DNA of 64,000 bases from Agromyces rhizosphaerae (GTDB taxonomy: Bacteria > Actinomycetota > Actinomycetes > Actinomycetales > Microbacteriaceae), in the NCBI RefSeq assembly GCF_027925245.1, contig NZ_BSDP01000001.1:3162001-3226000 (forward strand). The letters run 5' to 3'. The translations under genes were made by a program, and so were the position numbers. Shown piece after piece: positions 29,817-38,907 of this stretch. The notes under the pieces are model-generated. The model had not been told where the DNA came from. It was given only the letters and a program-made list of their open reading frames with translations, and ran no database searches. How positions within the stretch are numbered: the first letter of the stretch is position 1; every line of letters starts with the position of its first letter.

Positions 29817-31034
29817 TCAGCCCTTCCTGCTCTTGCGCTCGGCCTTCTTCGACCAGTTCGGGTTCTCCCAGATCATCGTGCCGCCCTGTCCGAGGCCCAC
29901 GCACATGGCGGTGATGCCGTAGCGGACGCCCGGCTGCTCCTCGAACTGGCGGGCGAGCTGGTTCATGAGGCGCACGCCCGACGAGGCGAGCGGATGCCCG
30001 ACGGCGATCGCGCCGCCCCACTGGTTGACGCGCGGGTCGTCGTCGGCGATGCCGAAGTGGTCGAGGAACGAGAGGACCTGGATCGCGAACGCCTCGTTCA
30101 GCTCGAACAGGCCGATGTCGTCGATCGACAGGCCCGCCTTGCGGAGCGCCTTCTCGGTCGACGGCACGGGGCCGATGCCCATGATCTCGGGGTCGACGCC
30201 GGCGAAGCCGAAGCTCACGAGCTTCATCTTCGGGGTGAGGCCCAGCTCCTCGGCGGCCTCGCCCGACGCGAGCAGGGCGACCGTCGCGCCGTCGTTGAGG
30301 CCGGACGCGTTGCCGGCCGTGACGCGGCCGTGGGGGCGGAACGGGGTCTTGAGCCCGGCGAGGCCCTCGATCGTCGTCTCGGGGCGCGGTGCCTCGTCCT
30401 TCGTGGCGAGGCCCCAGCCCTCCTCGGTGCGGATCGCGACCGGGATGAGGTCCTGCTGGATCTTGCCCGCCTCGTAGGCCGCGGCGACCTTCTGCTGGCT
30501 GCCGAGGGCGAACCGGTCGGCGCGCTCCTTGGTCAGGTGCGGGTAGCGGTCGTGGATGCGCTCGGCGGTCGCGCCCATGACGAGGGCGTCCTCCGACACG
30601 AGCTTCTCCGCCACGAACCGCGGGTTGGGGTCGACGCCGGAGCCCATCGGGTGCCGACCCATGTGCTCGACGCCGCCGGCGATCGCGAGGTCGTACGCCC
30701 CGTAGCCGATCGAGGCGCCCATCATCGAGGCGGCGGTCATCGCGCCCGCGCACATGCGGTCGATCGAGAAGCCCGGAACCGACTTGGGGAGCCCCGCCAG
30801 GATTGCGGCACTGCGGCCGAGGGTGAGCCCCTGGTCACCGGTCTGGGTCGTCGCGGCGATGGCGACGTCGTCGATGCGGTCCTTGGGAACGTTCGGGTTG
30901 CGCTCCAGCAGTCCGATGATCGCCTTGATCACCAGGTCGTCGGCGCGGGTGTTCCAGTACATCCCCTTCTCGCCGGCGCGGCCGAACGGGGTGCGCACCC
31001 CGTCGACGAATACGACATCAGCTCTTTCGGCCAC
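29817..31034 (-). CDS. Acetyl-CoA C-acyltransferase (3-ketoacyl-CoA thiolase)
   Basis: The 405-residue thiolase cleaves 3-ketoacyl-CoA in the last step of beta-oxidation. The nucleophilic Cys is in DRMCAGAMTAAS, the catalytic His in GHPLASSG, and the second Cys in MCVGLGQGG. The GTG at 31034 has GGAGG 6 bp upstream. A TAGGAT box at 31072-31067 is a likely -10. It is the first gene of a two-gene operon. No TGGTCNGACCA operator is seen upstream, so it does not share the pfl-type regulation. Confidence 0.95.
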   Translation of the reverse strand: MAERADVVFVDGVRTPFGRAGEKGMYWNTRADDLVIKAIIGLLERNPNVPKDRIDDVAIAATTQTGDQGLTLGRSAAILAGLPKSVPGFSIDRMCAGAMTAASMMGASIGYGAYDLAIAGGVEHMGRHPMGSGVDPNPRFVAEKLVSEDALVMGATAERIHDRYPHLTKERADRFALGSQQKVAAAYEAGKIQQDLIPVAIRTEEGWGLATKDEAPRPETTIEGLAGLKTPFRPHGRVTAGNASGLNDGATVALLASGEAAEELGLTPKMKLVSFGFAGVDPEIMGIGPVPSTEKALRKAGLSIDDIGLFELNEAFAIQVLSFLDHFGIADDDPRVNQWGGAIAVGHPLASSGVRLMNQLARQFEEQPGVRYGITAMCVGLGQGGTMIWENPNWSKKAERKSRKG

Positions 31035-31110
31035 TCTGCCTCCACCTTTCGCTTCGGAACGGTCCGATCCTAGGGAGGGGGTTCGACCCGGCGGAATCGT
31101 TTGCCGGTTC

Positions 31111-32307
31111 CTACGAACCGGTCGTGACGCCCACGTCGTCGGCTTGGGCTGCCTCTACAAAGGCATCGGCGATTCTCTGTGCGGTTGCGTCAACCTGCCA
31201 CGGTCTGGCGCCCAGATCGGCCAGTGCGGAGGCGATCGACACGGCCGTCGCGGGCTCCGGAGGGGACCAGGCGACGCGGCGCAGGTAGTCGGGCGTGAGC
31301 AGGTTCTCGACCGGCATGCCCATCGATTCCGCGACCTCGGTGAGCGCGCGGCGCGCGGGCTTCAGCCGCGCATCCGCCTCGGGATTCCGGCTCGACCAGG
31401 CGCGCACCGGGGGGAGCGTGTCCGCGGGGACCCGCACGGCGGGGAGGTCCTGCGTGGTGCGACCCTCCTCGATCGCCGCCCACCAGCGGTCGATCTCGGT
31501 GCGGCTCGCGCGCCCGGTGAAGGTGCGCAGCTCGGCGAGGGCGCGCTTGCTCTCGGGCAGCGACTTGGCGACCGCGACGATCGCGGCGTCGGGCACGAGG
31601 CGGCCCGGCGCGATGTCGGTCTCGCGCGCGTACTCGTCGCGTGCGGTCCAGAGTGCGCGGGCGATGGCGAGCGCGCGCTGGCCGCGCACGCCGTGGATGC
31701 CGGAGAGCCGGCGCCAGGGCTCCGCGGGTGCGGGCTTCGCCTCCCGCTCGAGCACGGCCCGGAACTCCTCCTCGGCGATGGCGCGCTTGTCGGCCGCGTC
31801 GAGCTCGTCGCCCATCCGCTCGCGCACGTCGACGAGGTGCTCCACGTCGAGCGCCGCGTACTGCAGCCACGACTGGGGGATGGGCCTCGTCGACCAGTCC
31901 GCGGCGGAGTGCTCCTTGGCGAGCGTGATGCCGAGGAGGTCCTCGACGACCGCGGCGAGTCCGACCTTGGGGCGACCGAGCAGCCTGGCGCCGAGCTCGG
32001 TGTCGAAGATGCGCACCGGGTCGAGGCCGACCTCGCGCAGGCACGCCAGGTCCTGGCTGGCCGCGTGGAGGATCCACTCCTCGTCGCCGATCGCGTCCTG
32101 CAGCGGCGCGAAGTCGCCGATGGGCGGCGGATCGAACAGGAACGTGCCCGCTCCCCGACGGTAGACCTGGATCAGGTAGGCGCGCTGCGAGTACCGGAAG
32201 CCGCTCGCCCGCTCCGCGTCGACGGCCACCGGGCCGGCACCGGAGGCGATCGACCCCGCGGCGGCGGCGAGGCCGTCGGGGGTGTCGATCACCTGGTAGT
32301 CAGCCAC
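31111..32307 (-). CDS. rnd: Ribonuclease D
   Basis: The 398-residue 3'-5' exoribonuclease of the DEDDy family trims tRNA and other small RNAs. Exonuclease motifs are VDAER near residue 30, HAASQDL near 82, DTELGARLLG near 101 and YAALDVEHLVD near 150. An HRDC domain follows (EPWRRLSGIHGVRGQRALAI) plus a C-terminal HRDC-like part. Its GTG start overlaps the DUF3000 stop by 8 bp. The pairing matches Rv2681-Rv2680. Confidence 0.93.
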   Translation of the reverse strand: MADYQVIDTPDGLAAAAGSIASGAGPVAVDAERASGFRYSQRAYLIQVYRRGAGTFLFDPPPIGDFAPLQDAIGDEEWILHAASQDLACLREVGLDPVRIFDTELGARLLGRPKVGLAAVVEDLLGITLAKEHSAADWSTRPIPQSWLQYAALDVEHLVDVRERMGDELDAADKRAIAEEEFRAVLEREAKPAPAEPWRRLSGIHGVRGQRALAIARALWTARDEYARETDIAPGRLVPDAAIVAVAKSLPESKRALAELRTFTGRASRTEIDRWWAAIEEGRTTQDLPAVRVPADTLPPVRAWSSRNPEADARLKPARRALTEVAESMGMPVENLLTPDYLRRVAWSPPEPATAVSIASALADLGARPWQVDATAQRIADAFVEAAQADDVGVTTGS

Positions 32308-32890
32308 GCCGGGCCCTCTTTCGTGCGAGGAGGGTCACTCCCTCCGTCGATGGCGGAAGCCCCGCGAGCATGCAGAGCAGTTCTCCCCAGCCTTCCACAT
32401 GCGCGGCGACCTCGTGGTCGAGGGGCGTCCAGGAGGCCCGCAACTCGATCTGTGCGCCGTCGCCCTGCTCGGCGAGTTCGCCGTAGCCGGTGGAGAGCAC
32501 CTTGGTCGCGGTGCCGGATGCCGCGGCATAGCGTGCACCTCGCGCGTCGAGCGCGTCGACCAGCCACGACCAGGCCACGTCGGCGAGGAACGGGTCGAGC
32601 CCGATCTCCGTCTCGAGCGGCGCCTGGGCGAAGCAGATGATGCGGAACCGCCCGCCCCACTCCTCGGGCTCCTCGGGGTCGTAGAGCAGCACGAAACGAC
32701 CGGTGCCGAGTTCGGAGTCGGACCCGTGCGGGGTGGGCGACACGTCGGCCGCGAGCGCGACGGCGTAGGGCGCGAGCGACGATGGCGCGGGGATCTCCGA
32801 GATCGCGAGCTCGGGCCTGGTCGACGAGCGGCGGAGCGCGTCGAGCGCGGCCGCGAACTCCGGCGGCGGAGGTGACGCTTGCTCGGGCAC
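32300..32890 (-). CDS. DUF3000 protein
   Basis: The 196-residue DUF3000 protein (Rv2680-like) has a conserved ETEIGLDPFLADVAWSWL core and LRASWTPLDHEVAAHVEGW near the C-terminus. The family is restricted to Actinobacteria and of unknown role, but it nearly always precedes RNase D, suggesting an RNA-related function. A TAGTCT box (32902-32897) ends 6 nt before the GTG with no ribosome site, so the transcript is probably leaderless. Confidence 0.88.
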   Translation of the reverse strand: MPEQASPPPPEFAAALDALRRSSTRPELAISEIPAPSSLAPYAVALAADVSPTPHGSDSELGTGRFVLLYDPEEPEEWGGRFRIICFAQAPLETEIGLDPFLADVAWSWLVDALDARGARYAAASGTATKVLSTGYGELAEQGDGAQIELRASWTPLDHEVAAHVEGWGELLCMLAGLPPSTEGVTLLARKRARRG

Positions 32891-32969
32891 GTGTGCAGAC
32901 TAGAGTCTCGACTAGGGAGCGCGGCAGCGGCACGCCGTCGCCGCCGGTCACGGACGTGAGGGGGATCAC

Positions 32970-34226
32970 GTGGCGAACGGGTTGCGCAGGCGACGGTCTG
33001 CTGCGGCGACGGAGGGCGCCCGTGCGGTGTTCGGCATGGCCGCGGGCGGCGCGATCGCAGTCTCGGCGGTGCTGGCCGCGGTCGGGGCAGCGTCCTCGCT
33101 GCTCGCCTCGTTCGTCGCCCGGGCGATCGTCACGCCCTCGAGGTACAAGGTCGAGGACACGCGCGTCGTCGCGGTCGACCTCGCCCGTCACGAGATCACG
33201 CTGGGCGCGACGCCCGATGCGCGCATGCGCGGCGAGTACTCCTTCTGGTTCCATCAGGACACCGGCCACGCGCGCCTCGGCGAGGTGCTCGAGGAGACGC
33301 CCACGGTCGTGCGCCGCAGGCTGCTGGGCGTCGACTTCGGCGTGCTGGCGACGGCCCACCGCGGGCGCTTCAGCGGCTGGTTCCACCTCGGGCCGTGGGA
33401 GCTCGGGCATCCGTATCGCGACGTAGTGATCGACACCCCGGTGGGTCCCGCTCCGGCGTGGCTGGTCCCCGCCGCCGAGGATTCCGGCCGCTGGATCATC
33501 CACATCCACGGCCGCGCGGTCCGGCGCCAGGAGTGCCTGCGCGGCCTTCCGGCCGCCCACGCGGCGGGATTCACGTCCCTCGTCGTCAGCTACCGCAACG
33601 ACGGTGAGGCGCCGGAGGGGCCCGACGGCCGCTACCGCCTCGGCGACACCGAGTGGCTCGACGTGAACGCGGCGATCGAGTACGCCGTCGAGCACGGCGC
33701 GAGCGAGATCGTGCTGATGGGCTGGTCGATGGGGGGCGCGATCGCGCTCCAGACGGTGCTGCGCTCGCGGCGCGCGCGTTCGACCGTCGTCGGGCTCGTG
33801 CTGGAGTCGCCGGCGATCGACTGGCACGACATCCTGTCGTACCAGGGCGCGACCTACCGCCTGCCGCCCCCGCTCACGCGCCTCGTCATCGCGATGCTCT
33901 CGAGCCGGTGGGGACGCCTCTTCACCGGGCTCGGCTCGCCGATCGGCTTCGACCGGCTCGATGTCGTGGCCCGGGCGGACGAGTTCGACCTGCCGATGCT
34001 GCTGTTCCACAGCGCGGACGACGGCTTCGTGCCGGTCGCGGGTTCGGATCGCCTCGCGGCGGCGCGACCCGACCTCATCACGTACGAGCGGTTCACCCGT
34101 GCGCGGCACACCAAGCTCTGGAACGACGACCCGGTGCGATGGAACGGCGCGCTGGCGGTCTGGCTCGGCGAGCTCGCCCGCGGAGGGACGCGGGCGGAGC
34201 GCCCGTCCGTGCCCGCGCACGGCTGA
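32970..34226 (+). CDS. Membrane-anchored alpha/beta hydrolase
   Basis: The 418-residue protein has one N-terminal transmembrane segment (about residues 25-50) and an alpha/beta hydrolase domain. The nucleophile elbow is GWSMGG, the acid is probably Asp in HSADDGFVP, and the histidine lies in RARHTKLWN. The oxyanion strand is WIIHIHGRA, where many relatives have HGxG. It resembles actinobacterial prolyl oligopeptidase-like or lipase-like esterases of unknown substrate. GTG at 32970 follows GAGGGGGAT. It is convergent with sufE, 10 bp apart. Confidence 0.82.
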   Translation: MANGLRRRRSAAATEGARAVFGMAAGGAIAVSAVLAAVGAASSLLASFVARAIVTPSRYKVEDTRVVAVDLARHEITLGATPDARMRGEYSFWFHQDTGHARLGEVLEETPTVVRRRLLGVDFGVLATAHRGRFSGWFHLGPWELGHPYRDVVIDTPVGPAPAWLVPAAEDSGRWIIHIHGRAVRRQECLRGLPAAHAAGFTSLVVSYRNDGEAPEGPDGRYRLGDTEWLDVNAAIEYAVEHGASEIVLMGWSMGGAIALQTVLRSRRARSTVVGLVLESPAIDWHDILSYQGATYRLPPPLTRLVIAMLSSRWGRLFTGLGSPIGFDRLDVVARADEFDLPMLLFHSADDGFVPVAGSDRLAAARPDLITYERFTRARHTKLWNDDPVRWNGALAVWLGELARGGTRAERPSVPAHG

Positions 34227-34236
34227 GGCGGCCCGC

Positions 34237-34677
34237 TCAGGCCTCGCGCGACCGCTCGAGCTGACGCTTGATGCGGGCCAGCATCGCGGTCATGCCGCGG
34301 ATGCGCAGCGGGGAGACCGCCTCGGTGAGCCCGAGCGACTGGGGGTAGTCCGCGGGCACCGCGAGCACCTCGTCGACGGCGAGCCCGTCGAGCCCCTGGG
34401 CGAGGATCGACGCGAAGCCGCGGGTCGTGGGCGCCTCGACCGGCGCGGTCGCGTGCAGGTGCACGGCGCCCGAGGCATCCGTCTCAGTGAAGATGTAGAC
34501 GGGCGACTGGCACTCCTCGACGCGCTCGAGCAGGTCGGGGTGGTCGCGGTACCGCTCGGGGAGGTCGGGGAGCTCCTGCGAGAACTCGAGCAGCAGCTGC
34601 AGGCGGTCGCGCAGGCCGAGCGCGAGGAAGTCCTCGCGGATCTCGGCGAGCTGGGCGGGGAGTGCGGTGGTCGTCAT
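34237..34677 (-). CDS. sufE: SufE-like sulfur acceptor protein
   Basis: The 146-residue SufE-family protein accepts persulfide sulfur from a cysteine desulfurase on Cys56 (VEECQSPV). A HLHATAPVEAPTTRGFASIL segment is typical. The ATG at 34677 has GGGAGA at a 9-nt spacing; the ATG at 34686 would have no room for a ribosome site. It lies 43 bp after sseA on the same strand, so it may take sulfur from that sulfurtransferase. No SufS or SufBCD genes are in the window. Confidence 0.9.
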   Translation of the reverse strand: MTTTALPAQLAEIREDFLALGLRDRLQLLLEFSQELPDLPERYRDHPDLLERVEECQSPVYIFTETDASGAVHLHATAPVEAPTTRGFASILAQGLDGLAVDEVLAVPADYPQSLGLTEAVSPLRIRGMTAMLARIKRQLERSREA

Positions 34678-34720
34678 CCGGGCCATTCTCCCATCGACCG
34701 CCTGCGCGGGCGCTGCACGC

Positions 34721-35620
34721 TCACCGGCCGGGAACGGCCCCGGGCTCGGTGCCGGTCACGATCGGCACGCGCACCGCGCTGCCCCACTCGGTCCACGACC
34801 CGTCGTAGTTGCGCACGTGCTCGAAGCCGAGCAGGTGGGTCAGCACGAACCAGGTGTGGCTCGACCGCTCGCCGATCCGGCAGTAGGCGATGACCTCGTC
34901 GCCGTCGGCGAGCCCGGCCTCGCCCTTGTAGATCGCCTCGAGCTCGTCGCGCGTCTTGAAGGTGGCGTCGGGTGCCGCTGCGCGGGCCCAGGGCACGGAT
35001 GCCGCCGAGGGGATGTGCCCGCCGCGCAGCGCGCTCTCGTCGGGGTACGCGGGCATGTGCGTGCGCTCGCCGCTGTACTCCTCGGGCGAGCGGACGTCGA
35101 TCAACGGGCTGCCGAGGTGGGCGAGCACGTCCTCCTTGAACGCGCGGATCGTCGTATCGTCGCGCTCGACGACCGGGTACTCGACGGGCACGGGGGAGGG
35201 GACGTCGGTCGTGAGCTCGCGCCCCTCGGCGACCCAGAGGTCGCGGCCGCCGTCGAGGAGGCGCACGTCCTCGTGGCCGAAGAGCGTGAACACCCACAGC
35301 GCGTAGGCCGCCCACCAGTTGTTCTTGTCGCCGTAGACCACGATGGTCGTGTCACGTGAGATGCCCTTCGAACCGAGGAGCGCGGCGAACTGCTCGCCGT
35401 CGAGGTAGTCGCGCACGACGGGATCGTTGAGGTCGGTGTGCCAGTCGACCTTGACCGCGCCCGGGATGTGCCCGGTCTCGTAGAGCAGCACGTCCTCGTC
35501 GGACTCCACGACGACGAGGCCGGGGTCGCCCAGGTGCGCCGCGAGCCACTCGGTCGAGACCAGGCGCTCGGGATGGGCGTACGCGCGGAACTTGTCGGCG
35601 GGGTCGGCTGCGACGGACAT
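34721..35620 (-). CDS. sseA: Thiosulfate/3-mercaptopyruvate sulfurtransferase
   Basis: This 299-residue tandem rhodanese has an inactive N-terminal domain ([18 protein letters not shown]) and a catalytic C-terminal domain with the loop [10 protein letters not shown] carrying the persulfide cysteine. CRIGERS matches the actinobacterial CysA/SseA thiosulfate sulfurtransferases (CRxGxR type) better than the CGxGxT of mercaptopyruvate enzymes. The start has GGAGG 4 bp upstream. It is followed by sufE, suggesting delivery of sulfane sulfur for cluster assembly. Confidence 0.93.
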   Translation of the reverse strand: MSVAADPADKFRAYAHPERLVSTEWLAAHLGDPGLVVVESDEDVLLYETGHIPGAVKVDWHTDLNDPVVRDYLDGEQFAALLGSKGISRDTTIVVYGDKNNWWAAYALWVFTLFGHEDVRLLDGGRDLWVAEGRELTTDVPSPVPVEYPVVERDDTTIRAFKEDVLAHLGSPLIDVRSPEEYSGERTHMPAYPDESALRGGHIPSAASVPWARAAAPDATFKTRDELEAIYKGEAGLADGDEVIAYCRIGERSSHTWFVLTHLLGFEHVRNYDGSWTEWGSAVRVPIVTGTEPGAVPGR

Positions 35621-35761
35621 GGTGCCTCCTGGTGTCGCCCGATGGGGCGGGGTGATGGTGGGAGCGGACTAGGCTGGTGGCCTGTTCCACTACGAATGTA
35701 CGCGGAGGGTCGGTCACCGGAGGGGTGGCTGTAACCCGGTGCAACACGGGAGGCCCCCCAG

Positions 35762-36814
35762 GTGAGTTCGACCACGCCCGGCACGATCGTCCGTCTCGTC
35801 GACCGGGACCCGTCGATCACGGGGGCGGAGATCGCCGCCGAGCTCGTGCCGCCGCCCCAGTTCGCCCACGCGAGCTTCGAGTCGTACCGTCCCGACCTCG
35901 ACTACCCGTCGCAGCAGGCGGCGGTCGATCGCCTGCAGGCGTTCTCCCGAGGGTGGACCTCGAGCCAGCGCCCGGGCGGCTTCTTCTCGTGGAACAAGAA
36001 GGCCAAGCCGGAACTGCCGGGCGTCTACCTCGACGGCGGGTTCGGCGTCGGCAAGACCCACCTGCTGGCCGCGCTGTGGCACACCGCGCCGGGCCGGAAG
36101 TACTTCGGCACCTTCATCGAGTACACGGCGCTGGTCGGCGCGCTCGGCTACGCCAACGCCGTGTCGCTGCTGCGCGGCGCCGAGCTGATCTGCATCGACG
36201 AGTTCGAGCTGGACGACCCGGGCGACACCATGCTCATGACCCGGCTCCTCGGCGAGCTCATGTCCAGCGGCACGCGCGTGGCGGCGACGTCGAACACGCC
36301 GCCGAACGCGCTGGGCGAGGGCCGGTTCGCCGCCGCGGACTTCCTGCGCGAGATCCAGGCGCTGTCGAGCAACTTCGAGACGCTGCGCATCGACGGCCTC
36401 GACTACCGACGGCGTGACACGACCGGCGAGGCGATCGCGGTCGACGGGGAGTCGCTGCGCCGGAGCGTCGCCGCGCTCGCGGACCGCGGCCACACCGTCG
36501 CCGTGGCGGGATTCGACGAGCTCATCGCGCACCTCGCGACGGTGCACCCGTCGAAGTACATCCGGATGATCGAGGGGCTCGAGGTGCTCGCGATCGAGGA
36601 CGTGCGCGTGCTGCACGACCAGAACGCGGCCCTGCGGCTGGTGGCGTTCGTCGACCGCCTGTACGACGCGGAGGTGCCGATCGTCTCCACCGGGGTCGCG
36701 CTCAGCGAGGTCTTCGACGACGACATGCTGGGCGGCGGCTACCGCAAGAAGTACCTGCGCTCGATGTCGCGGCTGGTCGCGCTGACGACCGGCGAGCTGC
36801 CGCCGCACGACTGA
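35762..36814 (+). CDS. zapE: Cell division protein ZapE (AFG1-type ATPase)
   Basis: The 350-residue P-loop ATPase has Walker A GGFGVGKTHLL near residue 100 and Walker B LICIDEFELDD, with SNTPPN after the sensor strand. ZapE associates with FtsZ in E. coli; the role in Actinobacteria is inferred. The GTG at 35762 has GGGAGG 8 bp upstream. The leader from about 35700 can form a CACCGG/CCGGTG stem (35719-35745) but matches no riboswitch I know. It is divergent from sseA, a conserved arrangement in this phylum. Confidence 0.9.
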   Translation: MSSTTPGTIVRLVDRDPSITGAEIAAELVPPPQFAHASFESYRPDLDYPSQQAAVDRLQAFSRGWTSSQRPGGFFSWNKKAKPELPGVYLDGGFGVGKTHLLAALWHTAPGRKYFGTFIEYTALVGALGYANAVSLLRGAELICIDEFELDDPGDTMLMTRLLGELMSSGTRVAATSNTPPNALGEGRFAAADFLREIQALSSNFETLRIDGLDYRRRDTTGEAIAVDGESLRRSVAALADRGHTVAVAGFDELIAHLATVHPSKYIRMIEGLEVLAIEDVRVLHDQNAALRLVAFVDRLYDAEVPIVSTGVALSEVFDDDMLGGGYRKKYLRSMSRLVALTTGELPPHD

Positions 36815-36942
36815 TCCGGGCGGCTGGGTCGCCCTCGCGCGGATCCGTTGCACAGCGGGGCTCGGCGGCGCGCGTCCGATGCGTGGTCTCGCGGCATCCT
36901 CCCTGCGCCACGAAACATCCTGTTTACATTCGCCCGTTCTTC

Positions 36943-37002
36943 GTAACAGACGCGAAACACTTTCGGCATCCTGATTGAAACGTCGCGGCACCATTCTGAA
37001 AC
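36943..37002 (+). promoter_or_regulatory. GlnR-like box and half-sites upstream of amtB
   Basis: GTAAC-AGACGC-GAAAC (36943-36958) fits the GlnR pattern GTNAC-N6-GNAAC. Two more GAAAC half-sites lie at 36977-36981 and 36998-37002, spaced 23 and 21 bp, so roughly on one DNA face. This is the layout of nitrogen-controlled amt promoters in Actinobacteria. No glnR gene is in the window. Confidence 0.6.
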
Positions 37003-37080
37003 GCGTACCCGCGCCGGAACCCGAATCCTTCGGACCTTCGCGGGGCTCCCCTGCAAATCCGAAGAGGTGTGAGGAAATCA

Positions 37081-38307
37081 ATGGATAGCGGCAACATCGC
37101 ATGGGCCGTCACAGCGTCGGCCCTGGTGCTCTTCATGACGCCGGGCGTGGCGTTCTTCTACGGCGGCTTGGTGAAGGCCAAGAGCGTCGTCAGCATGATG
37201 ATGATGAGCTTCGGAGCAATGGGCCTCATCAGCGTGCTGTGGGTGCTCTACGGCTTCAACATGAGCGCGACCGAGGGCGTCTGGGACTTCTCGGGCAACC
37301 CGTTCGCGGACTTCGCGCTCGCGGACCTCGCCACCGGTGAGTCCGCGAACGGCGACCTGCTCGGCGTGATCTTCGGCGCCACGTTCGCCATCATCACCGT
37401 GGCCCTGATCTCGGGCGCCATCGCCGACCGTGCCAAGTTCGGATCGTGGATGATCTTCGCCGGCATCTGGGCGACGGTCGTCTACTTCCCGGTCGCGGCC
37501 TGGGTCTGGGGCGGCGGCTGGATCCTCAGCCTCGGTGACGAGATCGGCCTCCCCGGCGTGATCGACTACGCCGGTGGTACCGCGGTCCACATCAACGCCG
37601 GTGCTGCGGCGCTCGCTCTCGCGCTGGTCCTCGGCAAGCGCGTCGGCTTCGCCAAGGGCATGGACCAGCCGCACAACGTGCCGCTGACCCTCATCGGCGC
37701 CTCGGTGCTGTGGTTCGGCTGGTTCGGCTTCAACGCCGGCGCGGAGTTCCTCGCCGAGGGCATGCCCGGCGTCGGCCTCATCGCCGTGAACACGCTCGTC
37801 GCGACCGCTGCGGCCATCCTCGGCTGGCTCGTCGTCGAGAAGCTCAAGGACGGCAAGCCCACCGCCGTCGGCGCTGCTTCGGGTGCCGTCGCCGGTCTCG
37901 TCGCGATCACCCCGGCGTGTGCCAACCTGACCCCGGGCTGGGCGACCCTGCTCGGTGTCGTCGCCGGTGCCGTCTGCGCCCTGGCGATCGAGCTGAAGTT
38001 CAAGCTCGGCTACGACGACTCGCTCGACGTGGTGGGCATCCACCTCGTCGGTGGTCTCATCGGTACGCTCTACCTCGGCTTCTTCGCCATCGACACCGGC
38101 CTCTTCACCGGTGGCGACTTCGGCCAGCTGGCCGTCCAGGCGATCGCGGCCTTCGGCGTGCTGATCTACTCGTTCGTCGTGGCCTTCATCCTGGGCTTCG
38201 CGATCGAGAAGACCATCGGCTTCCGCGTGAAGAACGAGGACGAGCTCGCCGGCATCGACACCGCCGTGCACGGTGGCGAGGGCTACAAGCTCGAGACCTC
38301 GGTCTGA
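37081..38307 (+). CDS. amtB: Ammonium transporter
   Basis: The 408-residue Amt/MEP channel conducts ammonium across the membrane through about eleven helices. The twin pore histidines are His170 (VHINAGAAAL) and His321 (GIHLVGG), matching His168/His318 of E. coli AmtB. The signature DYAGGTAVHINAG is present. ATG at 37081 with AGGA 6 nt upstream is preferred over the in-frame GTG at 37069. No glnK or glnD gene follows; a hairpin ends the unit, so PII control must come from elsewhere. Confidence 0.96.
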   Translation: MDSGNIAWAVTASALVLFMTPGVAFFYGGLVKAKSVVSMMMMSFGAMGLISVLWVLYGFNMSATEGVWDFSGNPFADFALADLATGESANGDLLGVIFGATFAIITVALISGAIADRAKFGSWMIFAGIWATVVYFPVAAWVWGGGWILSLGDEIGLPGVIDYAGGTAVHINAGAAALALALVLGKRVGFAKGMDQPHNVPLTLIGASVLWFGWFGFNAGAEFLAEGMPGVGLIAVNTLVATAAAILGWLVVEKLKDGKPTAVGAASGAVAGLVAITPACANLTPGWATLLGVVAGAVCALAIELKFKLGYDDSLDVVGIHLVGGLIGTLYLGFFAIDTGLFTGGDFGQLAVQAIAAFGVLIYSFVVAFILGFAIEKTIGFRVKNEDELAGIDTAVHGGEGYKLETSV

Positions 38308-38354
38308 GTTCGACCCGGGTCGCGCGGCACCCTGGGCCGCGCGACCTGATCGCA

Positions 38355-38392
38355 CCGAACGGGCGGTGGGAGTGATCCCACCGCCCGTTCGG
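38355..38392 (+). terminator. Terminator after amtB
   Basis: Seventeen-base perfect arms (CCGAACGGGCGGTGGGA and its complement) pair across GTGA, the strongest hairpin in the window. Confidence 0.9.
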
Positions 38393-38448
38393 CGTGTCAT
38401 GGGACTCTGGACCTATCGGTCCGTACCGGGCCGGGCCAAGATGAGGGC

Positions 38449-38907
38449 ATGAACGCAGCGCCGGCGCGGGCGGACCGCGCACTCATCGGCATCGGCATCG
38501 CGATCGCCCTCGTGGTCGTCGCCGCCGTCATCGCGGTGCTCGTGCGCGGCGCACCCGAGCAGCTGGACGAGTCGACGCCGGAGGGCGTCGTCCAGCGCTA
38601 CAGCGCGGCCGTGATCGCCGGTGACGAGCAGGCGGCGCTGGAGTACCTCGTTCCCGAGCTCGCGGAGTCGTGCGAGCGCGTGGAGCGGTTCGACGACGAG
38701 GTCCGCGTGAGCCTCGTCGCCACGACCGAGCGGGAGTCGAGCGCGGACGTCGAGGTGGCGATCGTCACGACGTACGGCGGCGGGCTCTTCGGGCCGGACG
38801 AGTACCGATCCGACGGCAGCTTCGACCTCGTGCGCGTCGACGACGAGTGGCGCATCGAGTCGGTGCCGTGGGAGCTCGCGGTCTGCGCACCGGGCGGGGT
38901 CGGCTGA
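38449..38907 (+). CDS. Small membrane-anchored protein of unknown function
   Basis: The 152-residue product has one N-terminal transmembrane helix (about residues 12-33) and an extracytoplasmic domain starting STPEGVVQRYSAAVIAGDEQAALEYL. This resembles NTF2-like lipoprotein-associated domains; cysteines at about 69 and 147 may form a disulfide. It overlaps the next gene by one base (TGATG), so both are co-translated, and the pair likely acts together. I do not recognise a specific function. Confidence 0.75.
   Translation: MNAAPARADRALIGIGIAIALVVVAAVIAVLVRGAPEQLDESTPEGVVQRYSAAVIAGDEQAALEYLVPELAESCERVERFDDEVRVSLVATTERESSADVEVAIVTTYGGGLFGPDEYRSDGSFDLVRVDDEWRIESVPWELAVCAPGGVG

Noticed and set aside
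29817-31110. Possible FadR-type control of the beta-oxidation operon
   Set aside because: I looked for TGGTCNGACCA upstream of the thiolase and found none, so the pfl operators should not be linked to fatty-acid genes here.
35621-35761. Riboswitch between sseA and zapE
   Set aside because: A CACCGG/CCGGTG stem can form, but I see no conserved core of SAM, cobalamin or other known classes.
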